From Echinicola sp. 20G (lineage in GTDB: Bacteria; Bacteroidota; Bacteroidia; Cytophagales; Cyclobacteriaceae): a DNA stretch of 64,000 nt. This document shows, in pieces, positions 18,562 through 26,930 of the stretch (position 1 is the stretch's first letter; every line of letters begins with the position of its first letter). The stretch lies in NCBI RefSeq assembly GCF_015533855.1, contig NZ_AP024154.1, forward strand, positions 3,602,501 through 3,666,500. Reading direction: 5' to 3'. The notes beneath the pieces were generated by a model. The model was not told the origin of the DNA. It ran no database searches and saw only the letters and a program-made list of their open reading frames with translations. The translations under genes and the position numbers were made by a program.

Positions 18562-19158
18562 ATGAAAAAAGTAAACTATTTCATTTTGGCAATGTTGGCA
18601 TTGCCTTTATTTACCGCATGCACTGATAACGACGAAACCGAACCAGAAGTGGAATTGGAAGCGGTTTTGGTGGAGGATTTATATGCGCCAGGTGCCCAGT
18701 CAGGAGGAACTGAATTTGTTTATTACAGCTTAGAAAACAACGCAGTTGTAGATTCTGAAGATGGTGATTGGGATCTGGGATTTTTCGGAACCACCATTAT
18801 TGTAAATAATGGAGTGAGTGGTGACGGAAATGCCGAAGCAGCAGTATTGGATGGATTAATTTTCGATGAATTGGAATCGGTACCCACCACAGCGGAGTTT
18901 GCGGTAGATACTGAGGAGGGAAATGCCATTCCTACAGGAAGTGGAAATGGATGGTACTTTTATGATCAAACTACCCATATTATTACACCTCTAGCAGGAG
19001 TAGTGATTTTGGTAAAAACCAATGCAGGTAATTATGCCAAATTGGAAATGATCAGCTATTACGAAGGGAATCCTGCTCATGAGGATATAGACCCTTTTGC
19101 TGGAGGTTATCAAACATTCAGATATACACTCCAGTCCAATGGAACAATGAATTTCTAA
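18562..19158 (+). CDS. hmuY: HmuY-like haem-binding lipoprotein
   Basis: A 198-residue HmuY family protein, known in Porphyromonas gingivalis as a haemophore anchored to the outer membrane. A lipoprotein signal peptide is visible, with lipobox 'LPLFTAC' (acylated Cys about residue 15). The mature part has the family blocks 'GTEFVYYSLENNAVV', 'DWDLGFFGTTIIVNN' and the C-terminal 'AKLEMISYYEG'. An ATG at 18547 overlaps the hmuR stop; I prefer 18562 because the signal peptide then starts with MKKVNYF. It captures haem at the surface and passes it to the TonB receptor. It is the last gene of the locus, and a hairpin terminator follows. Confidence 0.88.
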   Translation: MKKVNYFILAMLALPLFTACTDNDETEPEVELEAVLVEDLYAPGAQSGGTEFVYYSLENNAVVDSEDGDWDLGFFGTTIIVNNGVSGDGNAEAAVLDGLIFDELESVPTTAEFAVDTEEGNAIPTGSGNGWYFYDQTTHIITPLAGVVILVKTNAGNYAKLEMISYYEGNPAHEDIDPFAGGYQTFRYTLQSNGTMNF

Positions 19159-19189
19159 GGTTAACTTGATTTGACATATGTTTTCGCGG

Positions 19190-19220
19190 AAAAGATGGGG
19201 CTCCTGGCTCCATCTTTTTT
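19190..19220. terminator. Bidirectional terminator after hmuY
   Basis: AAAAGATGGGGC pairs with GCTCCATCTTTT (one G-T wobble) around a 5-base loop and is followed by eight T. It separates convergent hmuY and the YdeI-like gene. Confidence 0.85.
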
Positions 19221-19224
19221 TAAT

Positions 19225-19815
19225 CTATCTATCATTCAGCCCTTTTCCCTCAAAGATATCAGGCATGGCTTTTTCAATCCTAGAGATACGGGTTTTGGCT
19301 TGTTTGGCTTGTGAAAAATGGAGTAGATAGCCTCTTTGCCTTCCTGGGGTCAAGGCTTCAAAAGCGGTTTTGAACGAAGGCGTTTCCTTGAATTTATCTT
19401 CCAATTCCTCAGGTACATCAAATTCAGTGGTTTTTTTCATTTCCACCACCAAACCCGCTTTTTCTATTTCAATAGCTTCATAAATATAAGCTTTGATGGT
19501 GGCCTGCTGCTTGACAATGTCATCGATGTGAGTGAATCGGATTTGACGGGCTGATTGGACATTTTTAGTTTGCTGGATCAGGATGTTTTCCGGGTCTTTT
19601 AGCAATGCTCCTTTATGGAAGAGGAAAGCACAGTATTCTTTGAATTGATGGATTAAAACCACATTATTGCCTTTGAGCGTGTAACAAGGGTGCATCCACT
19701 TGAAATCTTCGGTAAGGCCACAATCCAAGGCAATTTTTCTCATCAACTTCATTTCATCCTGCCACTTTTGGGCCTTTTCCAAAAACAGGTCAACTTTAGT
19801 GTTCATGCTATTCAT
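19225..19815 (-). CDS. YdeI/OmpD-associated (DUF1801-like) protein
   Basis: A 196-residue cytoplasmic protein. The N-terminal half resembles DUF1801 ('WQDEMKLMRKIALDCGLTEDF', 'FKEYCAFLFHKGALLKDPEN'), and the C-terminal half carries the OmdA/YdeI block 'FKTAFEALTPGRQRGYLLHF' and 'ISRIEKAMPDI'. The function of this family is unknown; some members are linked to peptide-stress responses. It is the last gene of an ArsR-AHSA1-DoxX operon. The frame starts at 19815, overlapping the DoxX stop by 8 bases; the internal ATG at 19806 is an equally good start. Confidence 0.85.
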   Translation of the reverse strand: MNSMNTKVDLFLEKAQKWQDEMKLMRKIALDCGLTEDFKWMHPCYTLKGNNVVLIHQFKEYCAFLFHKGALLKDPENILIQQTKNVQSARQIRFTHIDDIVKQQATIKAYIYEAIEIEKAGLVVEMKKTTEFDVPEELEDKFKETPSFKTAFEALTPGRQRGYLLHFSQAKQAKTRISRIEKAMPDIFEGKGLNDR

Positions 19816-20191
19816 TTTTGGGTTTATAATGGTTTAGTTCAGGTCTAAAATACCATGATACTATGGTAAGTACAAGTAGTAGGGAAGGACCAAATAAAGT
19901 GGTTGGATTATCTCCAATGGCTAAGTGGCTGATAATGGCTCCGGTCATGGTGAAGAAGAAGCCAGCATAAGCCCATTCTTTCAATAATGGATATTTAGGG
20001 ATGAGCACTGTAACAACACCTAGGATTTTCCAAATACCAATAATGGTCATTAGGTAAAGCGGATAGCCCAAAGAAGAAAAATTTGACACTTCTTCTTCCA
20101 TTTTAATCAGTTGTACAATGCCTGTGGAGGTCATGCCTAAAGCTAGCCAAATGGTAGCTACCCAATAGATGATCCTATTCCTCTTTGTCAT
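19808..20191 (-). CDS. DoxX-like family membrane protein
   Basis: A 127-residue protein with four transmembrane helices (about 8-28, 45-65, 72-92 and 98-116) matching the DoxX/DoxX-like group ('GIVQLIKMEEEVSNFSSLGYP'). Such proteins are small quinone-linked or unknown-function membrane proteins. Its ATG overlaps the stop of the AHSA1 gene by 4 bases, so it is translationally coupled within the ArsR-led operon. Confidence 0.85.
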   Translation of the reverse strand: MTKRNRIIYWVATIWLALGMTSTGIVQLIKMEEEVSNFSSLGYPLYLMTIIGIWKILGVVTVLIPKYPLLKEWAYAGFFFTMTGAIISHLAIGDNPTTLFGPSLLLVLTIVSWYFRPELNHYKPKNE

Positions 20192-20661
20192 AGTTTTTTA
20201 TTTGAGTGTTTTACAATTTCTTCCAAACGATTATGCGCCCAGTTGATACCTTGTCTGAAGGGAAGTTTTAAGTTTTCATCTCTATAGGCTACTGATTGGT
20301 AAATCACTTGCTTATGGAGTTTACTTTGGTTGGAAGTAAGCTTATGGAATTCTAGTATTTCTAACTGTACACCGAACGATGTACCTTCCATTTCAAAAGT
20401 TCTGATGATTTTCTCATTAGGAGTAAATTCGTGGATTACACCGTTGAAGCAATGTTTGTTTCCTTTGGGGTCAGTGGTTTCAAATTGGAAGCTGCCATGT
20501 TTTTTACTTTCTAGTTTAAGTACCTTGGTTCCCATCCATTGTTCCACGATTTCGGGTTCAATGTAGGCCTTAAAGAGCAAGTCTACTGGCAAGTCAAATT
20601 CTCTGGTAATAAAAATCTCCTGTTTGCCTTCTTCGGCATTTACCTTTGTTTTTAGTTCCAT
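20188..20661 (-). CDS. SRPBCC / AHSA1 domain protein
   Basis: A 157-residue START-like fold protein of the AHSA1/ATPase-activator group ('FITREFDLPVDLLFKAYIEP' at about 14-33, 'VEQWMGTKVL', 'FEMEGTSFGVQLE'). These proteins form a hydrophobic cavity and occur very often next to an ArsR-type regulator and DoxX in Bacteroidota, as here. The ligand is unknown. It begins 6 bases after the ArsR gene stop. Confidence 0.88.
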   Translation of the reverse strand: MELKTKVNAEEGKQEIFITREFDLPVDLLFKAYIEPEIVEQWMGTKVLKLESKKHGSFQFETTDPKGNKHCFNGVIHEFTPNEKIIRTFEMEGTSFGVQLEILEFHKLTSNQSKLHKQVIYQSVAYRDENLKLPFRQGINWAHNRLEEIVKHSNKKL

Positions 20662-20667
20662 TTGGGG

Positions 20668-20991
20668 TTATTGATTAGATTGGTATTTTTTCATTATTTC
20701 CTCTAGTTTATTAAAGCGGTCATCCCACATTTTTCTGAAAGGTTCTATAAAGTCAGCTACCTCCTTCATTTTGTTGGGATTAAAATGATAGATGATTTCC
20801 CGGCCCTGTTGTTCTTGAGCCAATAATTCACAGGCAGTAAGTATCTGAAGATGCTTGGACACAGTGGGCCTTGCTGTATCAAAGTTGTTCGCAATGGCAC
20901 CTGCTGTCATTGATTGAGAGGCTACCAGAAGCAGAATTGCCCGTCTGGTTGGATCTGCAATAGCTTGGAATACATCTCTTCTTAGTTTCAT
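20668..20991 (-). CDS. ArsR-type winged-helix regulator (non-metal)
   Basis: A 107-residue winged-helix regulator with the ArsR recognition block '[20 protein letters not shown]' (about residues 38-57). It has a single Cys and no CVC-type metal site. It belongs to the ArsR/AHSA1-associated subgroup (for example SdpR-like) rather than true metal sensors. As the first gene of the ArsR-AHSA1-DoxX-YdeI operon it probably represses its own operon. A T/A-rich motif with repeated TAGCTA just upstream (21003-21036) could be its operator. Confidence 0.88.
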   Translation of the reverse strand: MKLRRDVFQAIADPTRRAILLLVASQSMTAGAIANNFDTARPTVSKHLQILTACELLAQEQQGREIIYHFNPNKMKEVADFIEPFRKMWDDRFNKLEEIMKKYQSNQ

Positions 20992-21002
20992 TGTGTAGTC
21001 AT

Positions 21003-21038
21003 TTAGCTATAAATATATATGTAGTTATTTAGCTACAC
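21003..21038. promoter_or_regulatory. Possible autoregulatory operator upstream of ArsR-type gene
   Basis: The sequence TTAGCTATAAATATATATGT is followed by AGTTATTTAGCTACAC. The hexanucleotide TAGCTA occurs twice, with TTTAGCTA as a longer direct repeat about 26 bases apart, starting 12 bases before the ArsR-type gene start. Position and repetition suggest an operator. The evidence is weak. Confidence 0.35.
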
Positions 21039-21193
21039 AAAATTTACAGAAAATAATTTCTGTTAGGTTTTGAAAAAGAGTTGTTTTTGGTACACCCCCA
21101 GCATATGTTCAGTAATGGGGACTATTTACTGCTTCAGCTCCTGGTGATTTGTCTTTTGGGGCTTAAGTTTTGAGTGAAGAAATATTACAAAAG

Positions 21194-21228
21194 CGCCCTA
21201 TTTGATAAGTATCAGATCAAATAGGGCG
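21194..21228 (-). terminator. Terminator of the class III aminotransferase gene
   Basis: A perfect 13-bp stem (CGCCCTATTTGAT / ATCAAATAGGGCG, 21194-21206 and 21216-21228) lies 26 bases beyond the aminotransferase stop. It is followed in the leftward direction by CTTTTG. Confidence 0.8.
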
Positions 21229-21253
21229 ATTGCCGTTCCTTTGAATCAACTGA

Positions 21254-22438
21254 TTAACTATTTTCCTCAATGGCCTGAAGAATCACTTTACAGGCTTCAT
21301 GGATTTCTTCTTCGGTAATGGTCAGAGGAGGGGCAATGCGCATGCTATCCTCACAGAATAAAAACCAATCGGTGATGATTCCCAATTCAATTGCCCTATC
21401 GATAATCGGTTTTAACACCTCAAATGATTCGAACTCCACAGCCATCATCAGGCCTTTGTTGCGGATGCCTTTGATTTTATCATGATTTAGTAACTTTTTA
21501 AACAGCTCTGCTTTAGCGGCTACTTGTTCGATCAGTTTTTCTTCTTTTAGTACCTGAATGGTTGCCAAAGATGCAGCTGAACTTACCGGGTGACCTCCAA
21601 AGGTAGTGATATGACCCAGTAATGGATTATTTTTAAATACAGCCATCACCGGTTGGGCCGCAATAAACGCTCCTATAGGCATTCCACCTCCCATTCCTTT
21701 GGCACAGACCAATATGTCAGGTTCTATACCGTAGTGTTCAAAAGCCCAGAATTTGCCCGTCCTGCCAAATCCAGCTTGAATCTCATCCAGAATCAGTAAA
21801 GTACCTGTTTCGTCACATTTATGGCGGAGTGCCTGAAAAAACTCTTTGGACGCAACCCTAATTCCTCCTTCTCCTTGGACAGTTTCAATGATAAATGCTG
21901 CCGTTTCTTCAGTGATTTGCTCCAAAGCTTCCATTTCCCCGAAAGGTACATTGGTAATACCAGGTAATAATGGCCTGTAGCCTCTTTTGAAAATTTCATT
22001 TCCACCAACAGATAATGCTCCATGGGAAGATCCGTGATAAGCATTGACACAGCTTATGATTTCTCTTCTACCTGTGTATCTTTTGGCCAGTTTCAACGCA
22101 CCTTCTACAGCCTCACTGCCACTATTAACCAGATAGACATTGTCCATTTTTTTGGGTAATGTGCTAACCAAAGCTTTGGCCAGTTGGGCTTGGGGAGACT
22201 GGACATATTCTCCATAAACCATGAGGTGCATGTACTTGTCCAATTGATCTTGAATAGCTTTGACGACTTGTGGGTGTCGGTGTCCGACATTGCTGACTCC
22301 AATACCAGAAATCAAGTCCATGTATTTTTTCCCCTTAGGTCCATACATATAGACACCCTCGGCCTTTTCTATTTCTATCAGTAAGGGAAAGTCTGTGGTT
22401 TGAGCCAGATGGGATAAAAAGAGTTGTCGATTGTTCAT
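21254..22438 (-). CDS. Class III PLP-dependent aminotransferase
   Basis: A 394-residue fold-type I aminotransferase of the acetylornithine/ornithine/4-aminobutyrate group. The PLP lysine is K247 in 'CAKGMGGGMPIGAF', with D218 in 'LLILDEIQAGFGRTG', the phosphate-binding 'NSGSEAVEGALKLAKR' (about 105-120) and 'VNAYHGSSHGALS'. The cytosolic enzyme transfers an amino group from an omega-amino or alpha-amino donor; the sequence does not fix the substrate. No arginine-biosynthesis or GABA genes are adjacent, so argD or gabT should not be assumed. It is monocistronic, with a terminator behind it. Confidence 0.88.
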   Translation of the reverse strand: MNNRQLFLSHLAQTTDFPLLIEIEKAEGVYMYGPKGKKYMDLISGIGVSNVGHRHPQVVKAIQDQLDKYMHLMVYGEYVQSPQAQLAKALVSTLPKKMDNVYLVNSGSEAVEGALKLAKRYTGRREIISCVNAYHGSSHGALSVGGNEIFKRGYRPLLPGITNVPFGEMEALEQITEETAAFIIETVQGEGGIRVASKEFFQALRHKCDETGTLLILDEIQAGFGRTGKFWAFEHYGIEPDILVCAKGMGGGMPIGAFIAAQPVMAVFKNNPLLGHITTFGGHPVSSAASLATIQVLKEEKLIEQVAAKAELFKKLLNHDKIKGIRNKGLMMAVEFESFEVLKPIIDRAIELGIITDWFLFCEDSMRIAPPLTITEEEIHEACKVILQAIEENS

Positions 22439-22686
22439 GATAAGTTACCCTGTAGATCTTTTTGATTTTGGATAGTCAAAATTAAGGGTTTTATCTGGAA
22501 TAGGTCAAACACCTTTTTGTAATGCCCTTTTATTAATTAGGTTTGATTAATGTTCACTATGGGGAAGTGTTTTCAAGTATTACAAGTAAAATCGTTTGAC
22601 ATTACAAAATTTACGATTTATGAGGTTTTATCTGCGTAATATGTTTTATTTGAAATAGTTTTTAATTCAAATTTCCAATCACGAGA

Positions 22687-23820
22687 ATGAGTCAATATGA
22701 TGTGGCTGTCATTGGCAGCGGGCCTGCAGGAGCTTCGGCAGCTTATAGTTTAGCAAAAAAAGGAATATCTACTGTATTGATTGAGAAGGAAACCTTGCCA
22801 AGGTACAAGACTTGTGGTGGCGGCTTTGTGTTTCGAGGTAGGAGAAACATGCCTTTTGATATTTCACCTGTGGTGGAAAGAGAATTTTATCAGATCAACC
22901 TTTATTTTGAAAATGAGGAAATGATGCTGACCACCAAACGGGATGTACCTGTAATCAGTATGGTGATGCGTGATGATTTTGATCATTTTATCATCAAAAA
23001 GGCTAAGGAACTTGGTGTCGAGGTGAAAGAAGGACATAAGCTTACTGGAATTACTTTTGGTGAAGTGCCTACCTTACACACCAGTCAAGGAGATATTCAG
23101 GCCAAGATGATCATAGCTGCAGATGGAGCACTTAGTCCAACAGCCAAGATGGCTGGGTGGAAAGAGACCAGAAAGTTGATTCCTGCATTGGAGTATGAAG
23201 TGGAGGTGAGTCCTGAAGATTTTGAGCGTTTGTCGCAGGAAGTAAGGTTTGATGTGGACACCATTCCACATGGTTATGCCTGGAGCTTCCCTAAAAAGAA
23301 TCATTTGTCTTTAGGTGTTGCTTCAGCCAGAAAGGTGAGAATTGACCTTAAAGCCCATTATAGAAAGTATGTGGAGAAATTGGGCATCAAAGAAGTGATC
23401 AGTGAAAAGGCACATGGATTTCAAATTCCAGTTGCACCAAGGACGGATGGCTTTTATAGAAACAATGTATTTTTGATAGGAGATGCGGCGGGTTTTGCGG
23501 ATCCAGTGACCGCAGAAGGAATTTCCAATGCCATTTTGAGTGGACAGCTAGTGGTGGAAGCTATTGCCGAATCAGAGCTGAATCCTCAAAAGGCAGGAGA
23601 TCTTTACCAAAGTAAATTAGAGGAAGACTTACTTCCAGAAGTCATTACTGGCGTAAGCGTTTCGAAGTGGTTTTATAGTCAGCGGATGATCCGTAACTTC
23701 CTGATGAAGAAGTATGGTGATTATTTTATCTCAGCCATGACGGATGTATTTATTGGTGACAGAAGTTATCCGAAGGATTTGATGAAGAGTTTAAAGCGAA
23801 AAATCAAGGAATTGGTTTAA
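22687..23820 (+). CDS. Geranylgeranyl reductase family FAD enzyme
   Basis: A 377-residue flavoprotein of the geranylgeranyl reductase/digeranylgeranylglycerophospholipid reductase family. The Rossmann motif GSGPAG is at residues 10-15. The family block 'LPRYKTCGGGFVFRGRRN' lies at about 38-55 and the second FAD motif 'GDAAGFADPVTAEGISNAIL' at about 261-280. These enzymes reduce isoprenoid double bonds, for example in lipids or quinones. In Bacteroidota without chlorophyll the substrate is not known. The gene is alone, after a 248-base AT-rich leader. Confidence 0.85.
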   Translation: MSQYDVAVIGSGPAGASAAYSLAKKGISTVLIEKETLPRYKTCGGGFVFRGRRNMPFDISPVVEREFYQINLYFENEEMMLTTKRDVPVISMVMRDDFDHFIIKKAKELGVEVKEGHKLTGITFGEVPTLHTSQGDIQAKMIIAADGALSPTAKMAGWKETRKLIPALEYEVEVSPEDFERLSQEVRFDVDTIPHGYAWSFPKKNHLSLGVASARKVRIDLKAHYRKYVEKLGIKEVISEKAHGFQIPVAPRTDGFYRNNVFLIGDAAGFADPVTAEGISNAILSGQLVVEAIAESELNPQKAGDLYQSKLEEDLLPEVITGVSVSKWFYSQRMIRNFLMKKYGDYFISAMTDVFIGDRSYPKDLMKSLKRKIKELV

Positions 23821-23848
23821 TGGCTGTTTATAATTGATGAAATTTCAT

Positions 23849-23883
23849 AAATCCGAGACTTCTTTAAAGCTCTCGGATTTTTT
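23849..23883 (+). terminator. Terminator of the geranylgeranyl reductase-like gene
   Basis: A 10-bp stem AAATCCGAGA / TCTCGGATTT (23849-23858 and 23871-23880) with a 12-base loop runs into a T6 tract. Confidence 0.88.
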
Positions 23884-24024
23884 GTTTTAATGAAATCAAA
23901 ATAAATCGATTTAGGAATTATAGACCATTGGTCAACTGATGGAATAAGAATAATAATTTCACTTTTCATTTTAGCTCAAATCAATTAACTTCCAACCTTG
24001 TATTTATTAAAAACCCAATTTAAA

Positions 24025-24780
24025 ATGAAATTAAACCTATTGATCCCAATTGTTGCGGGAAGTCTATTGAGCATTCCAACTCTGGCCCAGCACAAACAAA
24101 TTCAATTACCTCCAGAAGCGACAGAAGTGTGGGAACCAGAACCTAGGAAAGTTACTCCTGGGGAAGAAAATCATTTACCGCCTTCTGATGCTATTGTTCT
24201 TTTTGATGGCAGTGATTTGAGCGCATGGAAAAGTTATAAAACCGGAGGTGATGCTGAATGGAGTGTGCATGATGGTATCTTTACAGTGGCGGCTGGCAAA
24301 GGTGATATTGCCACTAAAGAGTCTTTTGGGGATGTGCAGGTACATATCGAATGGAAAGCACCAGATGTAGTGAAAGGAGACGGGCAAGGAAGAGGAAATA
24401 GTGGGCTATTCTTTATGGATCGCTATGAAGTACAGATTTTAGATTCCTATGACAATCGCACTTATTCTAATGGCCAAGCAGCTTCTTTATACAAAGAAGG
24501 TATCCCTTTGGTAAATGCTACACGACCTCACACAGAGTGGAATACTTATGATGTGTTCTTTACAGCACCTAGGTTCAATGAGGATGGCATGTTGATCAGA
24601 CCTGCGTATGTAACGGTCATCCATAATGGTATTTTAGTGCAAAATCATTATGAAGTAAAAGGTTCAACGGCGTATATCGGAGTTCACAAATATGAACCCC
24701 ATGAAGCGGAGTTACCCATCAAATTACAGGACCATGGCAATCCGGTGAATTTTAGAAATATCTGGGTCAGGAAACTTTGA
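24025..24780 (+). CDS. DUF1080 (3-keto-disaccharide hydrolase-like) secreted protein
   Basis: A 251-residue secreted protein with signal peptide (residues 1-19, ending near TLAQ-H) and one DUF1080 / 3-keto-disaccharide hydrolase domain of concanavalin-like fold (about 50-250). Family blocks: 'AIVLFDGSDLSAWKS' and 'GNSGLFFMDRYEVQILDSYD'. Recently characterised relatives cleave 3-keto-glycosides made by oxidoreductases. The Gfo/Idh/MocA gene that follows 38 bases later fits such a pair. The ATG at 24025 is chosen over the TTG at 23998 because the signal peptide then starts correctly. Confidence 0.88.
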   Translation: MKLNLLIPIVAGSLLSIPTLAQHKQIQLPPEATEVWEPEPRKVTPGEENHLPPSDAIVLFDGSDLSAWKSYKTGGDAEWSVHDGIFTVAAGKGDIATKESFGDVQVHIEWKAPDVVKGDGQGRGNSGLFFMDRYEVQILDSYDNRTYSNGQAASLYKEGIPLVNATRPHTEWNTYDVFFTAPRFNEDGMLIRPAYVTVIHNGILVQNHYEVKGSTAYIGVHKYEPHEAELPIKLQDHGNPVNFRNIWVRKL

Positions 24781-24818
24781 TCCCAGCCAATATTTAACCA
24801 CTAACCCAAAAAACAAAC

Positions 24819-26147
24819 ATGTCTTCAAGAAGAAAATTTTTGCAAAACTCCCTGCTGGCAACGGCAGGGCTTTCTATTCCAACTGTTTTATCTGCTAAAG
24901 ACTTTGGTCAATTTACGCGGAAAATTGGCGCCAATGACCAGGTAAATGTTGGTCTTATCGGTGCCAATGGCATGGGTTGGTCCAATATGAATTCGTTTTT
25001 AAAAATGCCACAGGTCAATTGTGTGGCTATTGCGGATATTGACCAAAGCGTATTGGATAGGAGGGCTGCTGATGTAGAAAAGCAAAGGGGGAAGAAACCA
25101 AAACTATATAAGGATTACAGAAAAATGCTGGAAGATAAGGATATCGATGTGGTCATCATTGGTACACCGGATCACTGGCATTGTTTGACTTTAATAGATA
25201 GTATTTCGGCCGGTAAGCATGCTTATGTTGAGAAGCCATTGGCCAATTCAATCCAAGAATGTAACCTGATGGTCAAGGCTGCAGAGCGGTATGGCAAATT
25301 GGTGCAAGTAGGCCAATGGCAGCGAAGCGGCAGCCAATATGACGAAGCCATTGAATTTGTGAAGTCTGGACAACTTGGAAATATCCGCTTGGTCAAATGT
25401 TGGGCTTATCAAGGTTGGATGAACCCTGTTCCGGTAAAACCCAATAGTACACCTCCAGCAGGAGTGGATTATAAAATGTGGCTTGGCCCGGCGCCAGACC
25501 GAGCCTTTAACGAAAACCGTTTCCATTTTAATTTTCGTTGGTTTTGGGATTATGCCGGAGGGCTGATGACTGACTGGGGCGTACATGAAATTGATATTGC
25601 CTTGTATGCTATGGGAGTTAGTGCACCAAAGTCCGTTATGGCATCTGGGGGAAAGCTCGCTTATCCAGATGACGCTTCAGAAACACCTGATACTCTTCAG
25701 ACGGTCTATGAATACGATGGTTTCAACATGTTATGGGAGCATGCCACAGGGATCAATGGAGGTAATTATGGCTACACAGAAGGAATTGCTTTCATAGGAA
25801 ATAATGCAACTTTGGTTGTGAATAGAGGGGGATGGGAGATTATAGCCGAGCAAAAAAATGGAAAGCCTATGATTGAAGGAATGGCCAGGGTAAAGCCCGA
25901 GGGAAATGCTTTGGATCGGCATACAACTAATTTTGTAGAGGCAATCAAAGCTAATGATGCTTCCAAGCTTAATTGTGCAGTACAAACAGGTAGTGTTGCT
26001 GCTATCAATGCACATATGGGGAACATTGCTTTTAAGACAGGTAAGAAGATATACTGGGATGCTGAAAAGGGGTTGTTTACTGACCCTGAAGCAAACCAAC
26101 TTGTAAATGCCAATTACCACAATGGTTGGGAACTACCAAAGATATAA
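24819..26147 (+). CDS. Tat-exported Gfo/Idh/MocA oxidoreductase
   Basis: A 442-residue oxidoreductase with a twin-arginine signal ('SSRRKFLQNSLLATAGLSI', residues 2-20). The Rossmann motif 'GLIGANGMG' follows at 45-53, then the EKP motif in 'AYVEKPLAN' and the C-terminal domain with 'DYAGGLMTDWGVHEIDIALY'. It is probably periplasmic, carrying NAD(P) folded in before export as in glucose-fructose oxidoreductase. Together with the upstream DUF1080 protein it may oxidise a sugar ring at C3 before glycosidic cleavage. The substrate is not readable. A perfect convergent terminator follows. Confidence 0.9.
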   Translation: MSSRRKFLQNSLLATAGLSIPTVLSAKDFGQFTRKIGANDQVNVGLIGANGMGWSNMNSFLKMPQVNCVAIADIDQSVLDRRAADVEKQRGKKPKLYKDYRKMLEDKDIDVVIIGTPDHWHCLTLIDSISAGKHAYVEKPLANSIQECNLMVKAAERYGKLVQVGQWQRSGSQYDEAIEFVKSGQLGNIRLVKCWAYQGWMNPVPVKPNSTPPAGVDYKMWLGPAPDRAFNENRFHFNFRWFWDYAGGLMTDWGVHEIDIALYAMGVSAPKSVMASGGKLAYPDDASETPDTLQTVYEYDGFNMLWEHATGINGGNYGYTEGIAFIGNNATLVVNRGGWEIIAEQKNGKPMIEGMARVKPEGNALDRHTTNFVEAIKANDASKLNCAVQTGSVAAINAHMGNIAFKTGKKIYWDAEKGLFTDPEANQLVNANYHNGWELPKI

Positions 26148-26162
26148 GCGATAGTGATACCC

Positions 26163-26202
26163 AAAAAAGGCCTCTTTGATTAATATCAAAGTGGCCTTTT
26201 CA
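26163..26202. terminator. Bidirectional terminator after the Gfo/Idh/MocA gene
   Basis: AAAAGGCCTCTTTGAT (26165-26180) pairs with ATCAAAGTGGCCTTTT (26185-26200) with a TAAT loop and one T-G wobble. It is flanked by A- and T-runs and separates convergent genes. Confidence 0.9.
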
Positions 26203-26228
26203 TTTCAATGGAAAAACATAATTATAAC

Positions 26229-26930
26229 TTACCATCCCAAGAAAATCATTCCAGCTCCACAGATGGCAATGGAAGCACCGGCAATAGGTGCCATGTGTTT
26301 TTCTAACCAGGATGTTTTTACAAATTGATAACCTGAATATATTAATACGACTATTAGGACCATGGTCAAAACCGTAAAGATTAAGAACACAGAAATCAAA
26401 GCCACGAAATTAAAAGTGGATTGTTGGACAGCAGGGTAGGTCAATAGTGGAAATAAAGATTCGCAAGGACCTAGCAGAAAGATAATGAATAGGATCCAAG
26501 GGGTGACCTTTCGGCGATTTGTCGGATACACCATGTTACGATGGTCATGCTCATAAACATAAACAGACCCATCGTCGTACACATCGAAATGCTTGTGTCT
26601 TTTGTCTCGATATACACCATATATTCCATAAAGAAAATAGAGTAGGCCAAAGCCAAACAGTACCCAGCTGGCAAGACCGCCTCTCAGTTCATTCAGAACA
26701 TCAATTTTACCCAATGAAAATCCCAATCCAGCACCAAGTAAAGCCAAGAGAACCGAAGCGAGCACGTGGGCAATGCCACAAATGACTGTCCACAACAGAA
26801 TTTTTGGAAGTTTCCATCCTTTTGATTTACCTATCGCAATAAAAGGGATGTAATGATCTGGTCCTGAAACTGTATGCAGAATACTTATAGAGATAGCAGT
26901 TCCTAACAAAATGCTCAATTCTGTTCCCAT
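26229..26930 (-). CDS. ureH: UreH-type nickel permease/urease accessory membrane protein
   Basis: A 233-residue protein with about six hydrophobic helices. The NiCoT-like metal motif 'HTVSGPDHYIPF' (H19 and D25-H26, fitting HX5DH) is in the first helix, and a second signature-like 'LGPCESLFPLLTYPA' follows later. It is thought to import nickel for urease across the inner membrane. It overlaps ureD by 16 bases and is the last gene of the urease operon. Between helices there is a histidine-rich charged loop (about 115-130) that could bind metal. The ureH symbol reflects position and family. Confidence 0.8.
   Translation of the reverse strand: MGTELSILLGTAISISILHTVSGPDHYIPFIAIGKSKGWKLPKILLWTVICGIAHVLASVLLALLGAGLGFSLGKIDVLNELRGGLASWVLFGFGLLYFLYGIYGVYRDKRHKHFDVYDDGSVYVYEHDHRNMVYPTNRRKVTPWILFIIFLLGPCESLFPLLTYPAVQQSTFNFVALISVFLIFTVLTMVLIVVLIYSGYQFVKTSWLEKHMAPIAGASIAICGAGMIFLGW

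Noticed and set aside
21254..22438. argD or gabT name for the class III aminotransferase
   Set aside because: The PLP fold is clear but the sequence does not fix the substrate and no arginine or GABA genes are adjacent.
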